Part shown: piece after piece, positions 11,301-18,104 of the stretch
How the letters are laid out: each line of letters starts with the position of its first letter
Numbering within the stretch: position 1 is the first letter of the stretch
Source: Ignavibacteriaceae bacterium
Lineage (GTDB): Bacteria; Bacteroidota; Ignavibacteria; Ignavibacteriales; Ignavibacteriaceae
Direction: 5' to 3'
NCBI GenBank assembly: GCA_014860115.1
Contig: JACZKK010000018.1
Location: forward strand, 1-33,689
DNA length: 33,689 nucleotides
Position numbers and translations under genes: made by a program
Notes under the pieces: generated by a model
What the model was told of the DNA's origin: nothing
The model's input: the letters and a program-made list of their open reading frames with translations, nothing else
The model's database searches: none

Positions 11301-12513
11301 TAATATTTTATCAAATGCTTTTAAGTTTACTCCCGAGGGTGGAACAATAGAAGTAACGGTAAGAACAGATGAGCGAAACTCAAACATTATCATAAGTGAT
11401 ACAGGTGTTGGAATACCAAAGGAAAAAATTTCAAAAATCTTTGATCGATTTTATCAGGTAGATGGAAGTCATACAAGAGAACAGGAGGGAACCGGCGTTG
11501 GTTTATCGTTGACAAAAGAGTTAGTAGAATTACACAAAGGAAAAATTGAAGTCGAAAGTGAGGAAGGGAAAGGGACTACTTTTATTGTCAGCATTCCTCT
11601 TGGCGCAGAACATTTGAAACCAGAAGAAGTTGCTGAGAAAGAGAAAGCAGAAGATTTTGAAGACGAGAAGTTAAAACCAGTTTATGATGAGGAAATTGAA
11701 AGGAAATCTTCTCATTATGTCGAATTATATGAGAATGAATCACTACCGCTATTGCTCGTTGTTGAAGATAACAAAGATGTGAGATCCTATATCAAGGATA
11801 ACTTGAAAACAGATTACAGAATTCTTGAAGCAGCAGATGGAGAAGATGGTTGGGACAAAGCAACCGAGTATATACCTGATTTAATTGTAAGCGATGTAAT
11901 GATGCCGAAGATGGATGGATTCGAATTATGTAGGAAGTTAAAAACAGATGAGAGAACGAGTCATATCCCAGTAATTCTTCTTACAGCTAAAGCAGCGAAG
12001 GAAGATAAACTGCAAGGATTTGAAACAGGTGCAGACGAATATTTGATGAAACCTTTTGACACAGATGAATTAAAATCCAGAATAAAAAACCTTATTGAAC
12101 AGAGAAAGAGACTTCACGAACATTTTAAAGGACAGGGAATCATTGATTACGAAAAGGCAAAGTTGACCTCAATTGATAAAAAGTTTTTACAAAAAGCGCT
12201 TAGCATTATAACTAAAAATATTTCTCATTCGGAATTTGGATTAGAGTCTTTTGCCGAATTACTAAATGTTAGTCGATCCGTTCTACATAGAAAAATCGTT
12301 TCTTTAACAGGTGAATCACCGGGAGATTTAATCAGATACATTCGACTAAAAAAAGCAGCTCAGCTCATCGAACAAAAATTTGGGAATATAACAGAAATAT
12401 CTCTTGAAGTTGGTTTCAATAATCCCGGACAATTTGCAAGAAGTTTCCAGAAACAATTTGGAGTATCACCTTCAACGTATTCTCAGAAATTTGCCAGAAA
12501 TTCACAAAAGTGA
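8314..12513 (+). CDS. Hybrid two-component system regulator (propeller sensor, histidine kinase, receiver, AraC-type HTH)
   Basis: A one-protein two-component system of 1399 residues. A signal peptide (1-24, ending QAFSQ) exports the sensor. Fourteen Reg_prop motifs of the LWIGT-x-GGLN type (residues about 60-690) make two seven-bladed propellers, followed by a Y_Y_Y domain (about 740-825, YAYKMEGFDKDW and TFRVKGSN) and one membrane helix (about 828-850). Cytoplasmic parts are HisKA with NISHEFRTPL (His885), HATPase_c with N box near 990-1005, DTGVGIP (from 1029) and GTGVGLSL (from 1060), a receiver with SDVMMPKMDG (Asp1194) and an AraC-type HTH (about 1305-1395). In Bacteroides such HTCS proteins sense oligosaccharides and switch on neighbouring utilisation genes; here the neighbours are T9SS-secreted proteins, and the ligand is unknown. 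No Shine-Dalgarno is seen before ATG 8314; the signal peptide supports the start. Confidence 0.95.
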   Translation: MKDPARYCILLAFVFLFLSQQAFSQTYIPDKIQFKHVTREHGLSDTYIQCLIQDKKGFIWIGVQEGLYRYDGQKFKLFKYSPNAPNSLGRGGVFVLCEDKSGVLWIATGGGGLNRYNTDQENFTRFLNTEDSSAMHNFILGLYEDKSGTLWAGTQYDGLFSFDITTEKSTYYKNIPDDVTSLSENRIWTFFEDSKNNFWVGTLSGGLNKFDRVNKKFTRYLHNPRDPTSISFNTIAGIREDKSGNIWIATFGGGLDRITYKDDKQTPIFVHYKFDPKNPSSINSNYLVFIHIDENDVLWLGTSEDGLNRSTSSPSGSSGLSFISYKNDPLDKFSLLGNYVSWIYQDNSGLLWIGNQGGGLNIINTKQNQFKLFSHKPDDPNSLSSNNVTAICEDKSGVVWVGTHDKGLNKWDRTTNKFTHYQHNPNDPTSISDNRVTDIYEDKSGVLWVATYFGGLNKFDRRTGKFYTYWHDPSNVKTISDNLIYSISEDKSGVLWIGTANGGLCTYDRENDCFIHFNYKSDSSNILSSTHSSSIYLVDKSGTLWISADDGGLISVNLQKNEIVHYKHQPNNLNSLSNDVVTDVYEDKSGFYWIGTSGGGLNKFDKVNGQFRCYLTKDGLPSDNITGVLEDNNGNLWITTNDGLSKFNPLSESFRNYDIKDGLSSISLTKGRKVKSGEMILGSDNGFIVFYPDSIKDNTHIPPVFITEFYLFNKPVQIGYDSLSGRTILSKSIIEIKELELNFDDNVFAFEFAALDYHAPLKNKYAYKMEGFDKDWTYTDANRNTATYTNLDPGEYTFRVKGSNNDGYWNEQGASIRIIILPPWWRTNIAYLFYILFIAGIIYFTWRMQLRRIRNKHEYEMSRFEAQKLHEVDELKSRFFTNISHEFRTPLTLILGPVKQMIEKLKEGKMKDDLGIVHRNANKLLELVNQLLDISKIESGNMKLQTVPQNIVPLVKALALSFTSYAERKKITLNFTSTEDKIVVYIDKDKIEKIITNILSNAFKFTPEGGTIEVTVRTDERNSNIIISDTGVGIPKEKISKIFDRFYQVDGSHTREQEGTGVGLSLTKELVELHKGKIEVESEEGKGTTFIVSIPLGAEHLKPEEVAEKEKAEDFEDEKLKPVYDEEIERKSSHYVELYENESLPLLLVVEDNKDVRSYIKDNLKTDYRILEAADGEDGWDKATEYIPDLIVSDVMMPKMDGFELCRKLKTDERTSHIPVILLTAKAAKEDKLQGFETGADEYLMKPFDTDELKSRIKNLIEQRKRLHEHFKGQGIIDYEKAKLTSIDKKFLQKALSIITKNISHSEFGLESFAELLNVSRSVLHRKIVSLTGESPGDLIRYIRLKKAAQLIEQKFGNITEISLEVGFNNPGQFARSFQKQFGVSPSTYSQKFARNSQK

Positions 12514-12678
12514 AACAGTTTTGTTCAGCCTGGCATAAAACTGCAAGAAATTGACACAAATCTGGTAGAAAATCCTTTCTTAAAATCTTACCATTTAGCC
12601 AACGATTATTTTTTTATTGATTCCTAGAAATCCCGGAAAGAATTTTTCTTTCAGGCATTCAAAAGAAAGTATACGATT

Positions 12679-12978
12679 ATGAACGAACTTGTACCGTCAG
12701 AATTTTTTGTTAGCCAGAATTATCCCAACCCATTTAAGGAAAGGACAAAGATAAAATATTGCGTGGCTTATAAAACCAGAGTGCAGATAACAATTTATAA
12801 TTCAGAGGGTGAAGAGATAGAAAAACTTGTTGATGAGACAAAGCAGCCGGGTGCTTATGAGGTTGAATTCTCACCCCGTCATTCCGGCGGAAACTGGAAT
12901 CTAAACGGAAGTGCATACTCCTATCGTCTTGAAGCCGGAGATTACAAGAGCGAAAAGACAATGCAATTACTTAAATAA
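12679..12978 (+). CDS. Orphan T9SS type A sorting domain, probable gene remnant
   Basis: The 99 residues are almost entirely a type A C-terminal sorting domain: SQNYPNPFKERTKIKY near the start, VQITIYNSEGEEIEKLVDE, then the final strand EKTMQLLK. There is no signal peptide and no cargo; an in-frame TAG at 12625-12627 closes the frame upstream, with only weak Shine-Dalgarno-like purines. A sorting domain without a Sec signal could not reach the T9SS, so a deletion remnant is likelier than a working secreted protein, although the frame remains intact. Compared with the neighbours' tails it carries about six additional residues (region SPRHSGGNWNLN) where a repeat-like sequence lies (see 12881-12900). 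The next gene starts 20 bases after its stop. Confidence 0.6.
   Translation: MNELVPSEFFVSQNYPNPFKERTKIKYCVAYKTRVQITIYNSEGEEIEKLVDETKQPGAYEVEFSPRHSGGNWNLNGSAYSYRLEAGDYKSEKTMQLLK
12881..12900 (+). repeat. dRS3-like ATTCC-N10-GGAAT palindrome inside the orphan sorting domain
   Basis: The 20 bases begin ATTCC and end GGAAT, preceded by CCGTC and followed by CTAAAC. This resembles degenerate copies of the dispersed GTCATTCCCGC...GCGGGAATC repeats (the Neisseria dRS3 core is ATTCCC-N8-GGGAAT). Read on the minus strand it encodes LDSSFRRNDG, the peptide typical of such repeats in spurious frames. It lies in frame in the sorting domain. Confidence 0.5.
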
Positions 12979-12997
12979 TTTATATAGGAGGTTCGCA

Positions 12998-14332
12998 ATG
13001 AAAAACTTAATACAATTTTTGTTTTTCTTTTTAATGGTAACACAGATTTGTTTTGCACAGTGGGTGCAGGTTGGACTTGATGGTAAAAGTATCGATGAGA
13101 TAGCAGTGAAGGATCAAACAATTTTTGCTTCAACCGATGAGTATGGTGGACATCCTTTATTTAACTTAGTTGGAAAGTTGTACCGATCACTTGATAACGG
13201 AATCAATTGGACAATGATAGCTGATTCCTGCCTAGATGTTGCAATATCTCCAACTGGGAAGGTGTTTATGATTAAAGATAGTTCCTGGTTTACTTTTTGT
13301 CTTTATACATCCACGGATAATGGTGATAGTTGGTTGTTGTCTGATGCTGTTGTTCAACTCGTAGACTCTTTTGGCTACTATTGCGGCATCGGATGTATTT
13401 GGCCTAAAAGCATTATAGTAAGTCCTGAGGGAAATATTATTTTGACTATACTATATGGAGCTGGTGGGTTTGGGACCTCGGCCACTGGTTTTGCAATATC
13501 CAAAGATGATGGTCTAACTTGGCCTACACCTGGGCCATCAGTTGTTGGTGGAAACAAATTTGATTTTAAGAACCAACAAGTGATTACTCACGGATTTAAG
13601 GGAGGTTCTACAAGTGCCGGAGGGTTTATTTATTTATCCTTAGATTATGGAACTACTTGGGATTTCTTAGGGGGTGATCCTCTGATTACTGTGTATGCCT
13701 TAGGTCTTTTTACAAATGGTAATATTATTGTGGGAACTCCCGAGGGTTGGTTTTCTCAAGGCGTCTATATTTCTGATGATCTATGTAATACTTGGACTCA
13801 AATAGCAAATGTCAACGGTAAGACTGGGTTATCTTTATCAAGTGGCTCAGAAGAAGGTTTTTTGGTAGGAACTGAAGATTTGGGTTTATTTCTCTTTTCC
13901 GATGAAGGTGATAGCCTGGGTTCAAAAAATGAAGGACTAACCAATCTCAATATTCATACACTCACACTAGATAACAACGGTTTCGTTTATGCGGGTACAG
14001 CGAATGGTGTTTGGCGAAGACCATTATCCGAAATAGTTACATCAGTTGAAAATGAATCAATTCAACCAACAGAATTTAGACTATCACAAAACTATCCCAA
14101 TCCTTTCAACCCGAGTACAAAAATAAAATACTCGGTTCCTCAAATATCACAAGTTCAAATTAAAGTCTTTGATGTTTTGGGTAATGAAATTGAAACACTA
14201 GTGAATGAAGAAAAATCAGTTGGAAGTTATGAGTTAACCTGGAATGCAAAAGAATTACCAAGCGGAGTATATTTCTACCAACTCAGAGCGGAAGAATATA
14301 TAGCAGTCAAGAAAATGATATTAATAAAATAA
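12998..14332 (+). CDS. Secreted Asp-box (BNR-like) propeller protein with T9SS type A sorting domain
   Basis: A 444-residue exported protein. ATG 12998 is chosen over an upstream in-frame start at 12911 because it has an AGGAGG six bases away and is directly followed by a signal peptide (about 1-23, ICFAQ). The body has five or more Asp-box motifs of the S-x-D-x-G-x-x-W form: SLDNGINW, STDNGDSW, SKDDGLTW, SLDYGTTW and SDDLCNTW. These mark blades of sialidase/sortilin/HCF136-like propellers, but the fold alone does not indicate sialidase activity and no Arg triad is evident. The last ~80 residues form a T9SS type A domain (LSQNYPNPFNPSTKIKYSVP to VKKMILIK). It probably shares a transcript with the serine hydrolase that starts 34 bases downstream. 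Function unknown; cell surface or secreted. Confidence 0.85.
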   Translation: MKNLIQFLFFFLMVTQICFAQWVQVGLDGKSIDEIAVKDQTIFASTDEYGGHPLFNLVGKLYRSLDNGINWTMIADSCLDVAISPTGKVFMIKDSSWFTFCLYTSTDNGDSWLLSDAVVQLVDSFGYYCGIGCIWPKSIIVSPEGNIILTILYGAGGFGTSATGFAISKDDGLTWPTPGPSVVGGNKFDFKNQQVITHGFKGGSTSAGGFIYLSLDYGTTWDFLGGDPLITVYALGLFTNGNIIVGTPEGWFSQGVYISDDLCNTWTQIANVNGKTGLSLSSGSEEGFLVGTEDLGLFLFSDEGDSLGSKNEGLTNLNIHTLTLDNNGFVYAGTANGVWRRPLSEIVTSVENESIQPTEFRLSQNYPNPFNPSTKIKYSVPQISQVQIKVFDVLGNEIETLVNEEKSVGSYELTWNAKELPSGVYFYQLRAEEYIAVKKMILIK

Positions 14333-14366
14333 TTCTCTAATCAATTATCCATAACTAGGAGGATTT

Positions 14367-16550
14367 ATGAAAAAGTTTTACCTGTCGATTGTTTTATTAC
14401 TATTGGCTCAGGCACATACGCTTGCTCAATACGAATTTTTTAACAATCAAGAGCGATATAAAATAAATTCAGAACAACTAACCGATGCTTTCAATGCGAA
14501 TCTCGATTCTTTAATGCTTGATTCTATAATATTAGCCTATCAAAACTCACTGTCAATTCCAGGTATAGCAACTTTAATAATTAAAGACAATGAAGTAGTC
14601 TGGAATAAAAACTACGGATATAGAAACCTTCAATATCAATTACCTGTTGAAGATTCTACAATATTTCTTATAGTATCAATTTCAAAAACAATACTGGCTA
14701 CAGCTGTAATGCAGCTTTGGGAGAATGGATTGATTGACCTGGAGAAGAATGTAAATAATTATCTGCCAACCGGTTTTACAATCGCAAATCCAAGATTTCC
14801 AGGTGATACAATTACTGTAAAAATGCTGCTAACTCATACATCAAGCATTTTGGATAATGGAACTATTGAAATCCCCTTGATAAGCTGTGGTGATTCTCCA
14901 TTAAGTCTGGATAGTTTTCTTGTAAACTATTTGACACCAGGTGGATCATATTACAGTTTGAATAACTATGGTAATTATCGACCCGGGGAACAATGGAATT
15001 ATTCAAATCCTGGTTCTGCCGTGCTGGGATTGATAGTGGAGAACTTAACAGGAAAATCATTCGATCAATATTGCAAGGATAGCATTTTCATCCCTCTATC
15101 AATGAACTCTGCATCTTGGTTTTTAGCAGGAATGGATACTAATCAGATTGCAACTCCATATGTTGGATCAACACCAATTTGTCATCAGGGTTGGCCACAC
15201 TATCCCATAGGCTTTTTAAGAACAAACAAATTTGATTTAGCCAAGTTTCTGATGGCATATATGAATGGCGGAGTTTATAATAATGTAAGAATATTGGACA
15301 GCACAACTATATCATATATGCTCTCAGATCAACTCGGCTATCCTGCTGTGTATCTAGCACCTTGGTGGATTTGGAAACAAGGATTGCTTTGGTGGAATGC
15401 TTTCCCAATTAATAATTCAGCCTGGGGACACGCTGGTTCCTGGTATGGTTATCTGACTTATATGAGTTATGATCCTTCCGAGAAGTGGGGAACTATCTGG
15501 TTTCAAAATTGGAGACGCTATGAATCTGATGTATCAGGATTAGGAGAAATTAATAGTCATTTCACTAAATACGCCTATTTATATGGCAATATTTATGCGC
15601 TTGCTTCGAGTGTTGACAAACCTTATGCAAAAATAAATGTTGATTCTGTTTTGTTCAGATCAAGATTTTCAAATATTTATAATCATCAGTTTACACCACA
15701 TCTAATCTTTGCGAACCTCGATAGTACATTAATTGATTCACTTACTCTATTTGATGACGGTTTGCACGGTGATTCACTTTCGAATGATGGAATTTATGGT
15801 GGATATATTTCCCCAATACCGATTGAAGACTTCTTTGCATTAAGTGTCAGCACTCTAGACAATCAAACAAATAAATATTTTAATACTTCTGATCTTTGCC
15901 GATTTACAACCGCAGGCCCAGTAGTCATTGATTCATTAATTGTTACTTATAATCAATTTCCAAGAACGTATACCATTAAAGCTGCTGTAAAAAATGAGAG
16001 TCAATCGGTTACTCTTGAAAATCTTTATATAAATATGTCAACGGATGATAGTTCAATAACATACATAAGCGGATCGTTAAGTATAAACAGTTTAGCTCCT
16101 GGGCAGACTATAATTCCTTCCGGCAGCTTTACAGTAAGAGTTGATACAAATACGTTCTCAGGTGAATTCAAATTCAATTTTAATATTTACAGTAATACAC
16201 TGTTATACTGGTATGATTCGTTTACATATATTATAACTGAAGTTGAAGATAACGAGTCTTTACCTTTTACTTATAATCTTGAACAAAACTTCCCAAACCC
16301 GTTTAATCCAAACACTAATATCAAATTTCGAATTGCGGATTTCGAATTTGTGAGTTTAAAAGTTTATGATTTACTTGGACGAGAAATTGTAACACTTATC
16401 AACGAAGAAAAACCTGCCGGAGAATATGAAGTTGAGTTCAATGCATCAAATCTTCCAAGTGGGATTTATTTTTATCAGTTAAGAGCCACACCTGGCGGCG
16501 GGCAAGCAGGTTCGTTTGTTGAGACGAAGAAGATGGTTTTGATAAGATAG
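14367..16550 (+). CDS. Secreted serine hydrolase, class-C beta-lactamase/DD-peptidase fold, with T9SS sorting domain
   Basis: A 727-residue protein in the beta-lactamase-related (Pfam PF00144) serine hydrolase family. A signal peptide (about 1-21) leads to the catalytic domain (about 45-420): S-x-x-K as SISK with Ser104 and Lys107, Y-x-N as YSN with Tyr212 and Asn214, and the third motif as HAG at His355-Gly357. All three active-site boxes are intact. This family covers class C beta-lactamases, DD-peptidases, esterases and D-amino-peptidases, so the substrate is open. Residues about 420-640 resemble Ig-like beta sandwich regions, including a calcium-loop-like DDGLHGDSLSNDGIYGG segment. The C-terminus is a type A sorting domain, with an odd GC-rich insertion in its last loop. 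AGGAGG lies seven bases before ATG. It is probably co-transcribed with the preceding Asp-box gene. Confidence 0.9.
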   Translation: MKKFYLSIVLLLLAQAHTLAQYEFFNNQERYKINSEQLTDAFNANLDSLMLDSIILAYQNSLSIPGIATLIIKDNEVVWNKNYGYRNLQYQLPVEDSTIFLIVSISKTILATAVMQLWENGLIDLEKNVNNYLPTGFTIANPRFPGDTITVKMLLTHTSSILDNGTIEIPLISCGDSPLSLDSFLVNYLTPGGSYYSLNNYGNYRPGEQWNYSNPGSAVLGLIVENLTGKSFDQYCKDSIFIPLSMNSASWFLAGMDTNQIATPYVGSTPICHQGWPHYPIGFLRTNKFDLAKFLMAYMNGGVYNNVRILDSTTISYMLSDQLGYPAVYLAPWWIWKQGLLWWNAFPINNSAWGHAGSWYGYLTYMSYDPSEKWGTIWFQNWRRYESDVSGLGEINSHFTKYAYLYGNIYALASSVDKPYAKINVDSVLFRSRFSNIYNHQFTPHLIFANLDSTLIDSLTLFDDGLHGDSLSNDGIYGGYISPIPIEDFFALSVSTLDNQTNKYFNTSDLCRFTTAGPVVIDSLIVTYNQFPRTYTIKAAVKNESQSVTLENLYINMSTDDSSITYISGSLSINSLAPGQTIIPSGSFTVRVDTNTFSGEFKFNFNIYSNTLLYWYDSFTYIITEVEDNESLPFTYNLEQNFPNPFNPNTNIKFRIADFEFVSLKVYDLLGREIVTLINEEKPAGEYEVEFNASNLPSGIYFYQLRATPGGGQAGSFVETKKMVLIR
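16484..16513 (+). repeat. GC-rich short insertion in a T9SS sorting-domain loop
   Basis: Bases encoding ATPGGGQAGS sit where the neighbouring tail has just RAEEY. The 24 bases at 16486-16509 have 18 G or C, against an AT-rich gene, with short complementary ends (ACCTG/CAGGT). This looks like a small inserted sequence kept in frame. Confidence 0.4.
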
Positions 16551-16553
16551 ATT

Positions 16554-16611
16554 AAGATTAGGAGTAAGAGTAAGAAATTCTAATCTTGCTCTTACTCGTT
16601 CTCTTAATCTT
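16554..16611. terminator. Bidirectional hairpin between convergent genes
   Basis: A long interrupted stem separates the convergent hydrolase and TerC-family genes. Inner arms are GAGTAAGAGTAAG (16562-16574) and CTTGCTCTTACTC (16585-16597), 13 pairs including one G-U; outer arms are AAGATTA (16554-16560) and TAATCTT (16605-16611). It contains the stop codon of the minus-strand gene. Flanking U tracts are poor, so it may be a repeat element serving as terminator or RNA stabiliser. Confidence 0.6.
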
Positions 16612-17527
16612 TGTCCTTTTTCTTTTTAGCAAGAAGGGAGAGTACAACCGAACCAGTCAACATCACCAAAATGAATACAAGTGAATACTCAGTTGGAATA
16701 TGATACCACTCAGAAATTATCATCTTCATTCCAACGTAAAATAAAATTATTGCAACTCCATATTTCAGATAAACAAACAAATCAACAACTCCCGCCAGTG
16801 CAAAGTATAGAGCACGCAATCCAAGTATCGCAAATATGTTTGAGGAAATAATGATGAATGTGTCCTTAGTTATCGCAATGATAGCAGGAATAGAATCAAC
16901 TGCGAAAACAATATCAGAGGATTCGATTAAGAGCAACGTAATGAACATTGGTGTAGCATACCGTTTATGCTCTTTAGAAATAAAAAACTTCTTGCCTGAA
17001 TACTCTGGGTCAAAATTTAAGTAACGGGATGCAAGTTTTACCAGCCAGTTATTTTTAACATCTATTTTATGCTCAGCACCGAAAGCCATCTTGTATGCGG
17101 CATAAAGAAGGATTGCAGCAAAGATAAAAATAATTGGTTCGAAGAGATTTATTAAACCGACGCCAGCAAGGATAAAAATAATTCTGAATACAATTGCTCC
17201 GAGAATTCCCCATTTAAGTACGTGCGGCTGCTGCTCAGGTTTAACATTCATTACCTGGAAGATGAGCAGGAAAACAAAAAGGTTATCTACCGATAAAGAT
17301 TTTTCGATAAGATAACCTGTTAAAAATTCTACAGCTTTTTCTTTGCCAAGATCGTAGTAAATGAACACATTGAAAAGCAAAGCTGCAGTTATCCATACTG
17401 CACTCCAAATAAGACTTGCTTTTAAGGAGATCCTGGCTGTTCTTCTTTCACTAACGTAAAGATCAATATAAAATAGAATTGCAACGATCGCCCAGAATAC
17501 GATCCAATCAATTAATCCGCGTTCCAC
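16604..17527 (-). CDS. TerC/Alx-family integral membrane protein
   Basis: A 307-residue membrane protein with about eight or nine hydrophobic helices and the acidic membrane signatures of the TerC/Alx family: IDLYVSERR in the first helix loop, EKSLSVDNLFVFLLIF in the third, and SSDIVFAVDSIPA later. Family members include tellurite-resistance TerC and the manganese exporter Alx; recent work links them to Mn export and metalation of secreted enzymes. The Asp residues in the membrane fit a metal carrier, which is inference here. The start codon is GTG at 17525-17527; no strong Shine-Dalgarno precedes it and the gap to the upstream decarboxylase stop is only 13 bases, so translational coupling is likely. 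It ends the tyrS, decarboxylase, TerC run. Confidence 0.88.
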   Translation of the reverse strand: MERGLIDWIVFWAIVAILFYIDLYVSERRTARISLKASLIWSAVWITAALLFNVFIYYDLGKEKAVEFLTGYLIEKSLSVDNLFVFLLIFQVMNVKPEQQPHVLKWGILGAIVFRIIFILAGVGLINLFEPIIFIFAAILLYAAYKMAFGAEHKIDVKNNWLVKLASRYLNFDPEYSGKKFFISKEHKRYATPMFITLLLIESSDIVFAVDSIPAIIAITKDTFIIISSNIFAILGLRALYFALAGVVDLFVYLKYGVAIILFYVGMKMIISEWYHIPTEYSLVFILVMLTGSVVLSLLAKKKKDKD

Positions 17528-17540
17528 TTAATGATATATT

Positions 17541-18086
17541 TTATGGAAGAAGTATTGCAGCCGCAATAACAGTTGTCCACAGACCGTTTTTATCACCTTC
17601 AGCAGACTGAGTTATGTTGAACGTCTTAACAATCTTGCCGGACATTTTATAAATATCTTCACGCTCGTTCCAATCTATGTCAGAATTAAATTCTATTCCG
17701 AGAGTTGTTGCAAGCATGGTTGCTGCAAGGTCTTCTGCATATTCACCGGCAATCTTTTCGGTCTGACCATAAGGATGATGCTCGGATAAATAACCATAAG
17801 CATTTTTATCGGTTGGCAGTGCAACTCCAAGAGAAGCAGCGACTAATCTGTTGGGTTCATTCGTAGAGTTTCGGGCAATAACTGCGTGCACAATCTGTCC
17901 GGGTTCAATTTCTTTTAAACCCTCTTCAATTGTAACTCTGCGGCAGTTCACCGGAAAAATGCTGCTCACTGATACAAGGTTACACATTTCAATCCGGGCG
18001 GATCGTAATGATAATTCAAATGAAGTTAAATATTCTTTACTTCTGCCGACACCCTTGGTGAAAAAGATTTTGGTAGGTCTGTACAA
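17541..18086 (-). CDS. pdaD: Pyruvoyl-dependent arginine decarboxylase
   Basis: The enzyme converts arginine to agmatine, the first step of one polyamine route. The 181 residues match the archaeal/bacterial pyruvoyl-dependent family: [12 protein letters not shown]-like segment [15 protein letters not shown] contains the self-cleavage site between Ser41 and Ser42, so Ser42 would become the pyruvoyl group; downstream are [16 protein letters not shown] and [13 protein letters not shown], both standard. The length is close to the usual 150-195. Its start is TTG at 18084-18086, supported by a strong AGGAGGG eight bases upstream, in the spacer just after tyrS stops. The order tyrS-pdaD-TerC with short gaps suggests one transcript. 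A housekeeping polyamine role is inferred; no other polyamine gene is present here. Confidence 0.92.
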   Translation of the reverse strand: MYRPTKIFFTKGVGRSKEYLTSFELSLRSARIEMCNLVSVSSIFPVNCRRVTIEEGLKEIEPGQIVHAVIARNSTNEPNRLVAASLGVALPTDKNAYGYLSEHHPYGQTEKIAGEYAEDLAATMLATTLGIEFNSDIDWNEREDIYKMSGKIVKTFNITQSAEGDKNGLWTTVIAAAILLP

Positions 18087-18104
18087 TTTAGTTCCCTCCT
18101 GAAT

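Noticed and set aside
12734-12961. Minus-strand frame encoding LDSSFRRNDG
   Set aside because: This peptide is a common product of reading a palindromic repeat backwards; no Shine-Dalgarno or domain supports a gene.
12911-12997. Upstream ATG for the Asp-box protein
   Set aside because: It overlaps the previous frame, would bury the signal peptide, and the ATG at 12998 has its own AGGAGG.
12998-14332. Calling the Asp-box protein a sialidase
   Set aside because: Asp boxes mark the propeller fold only; no arginine triad or Tyr/Glu pair could be assigned.
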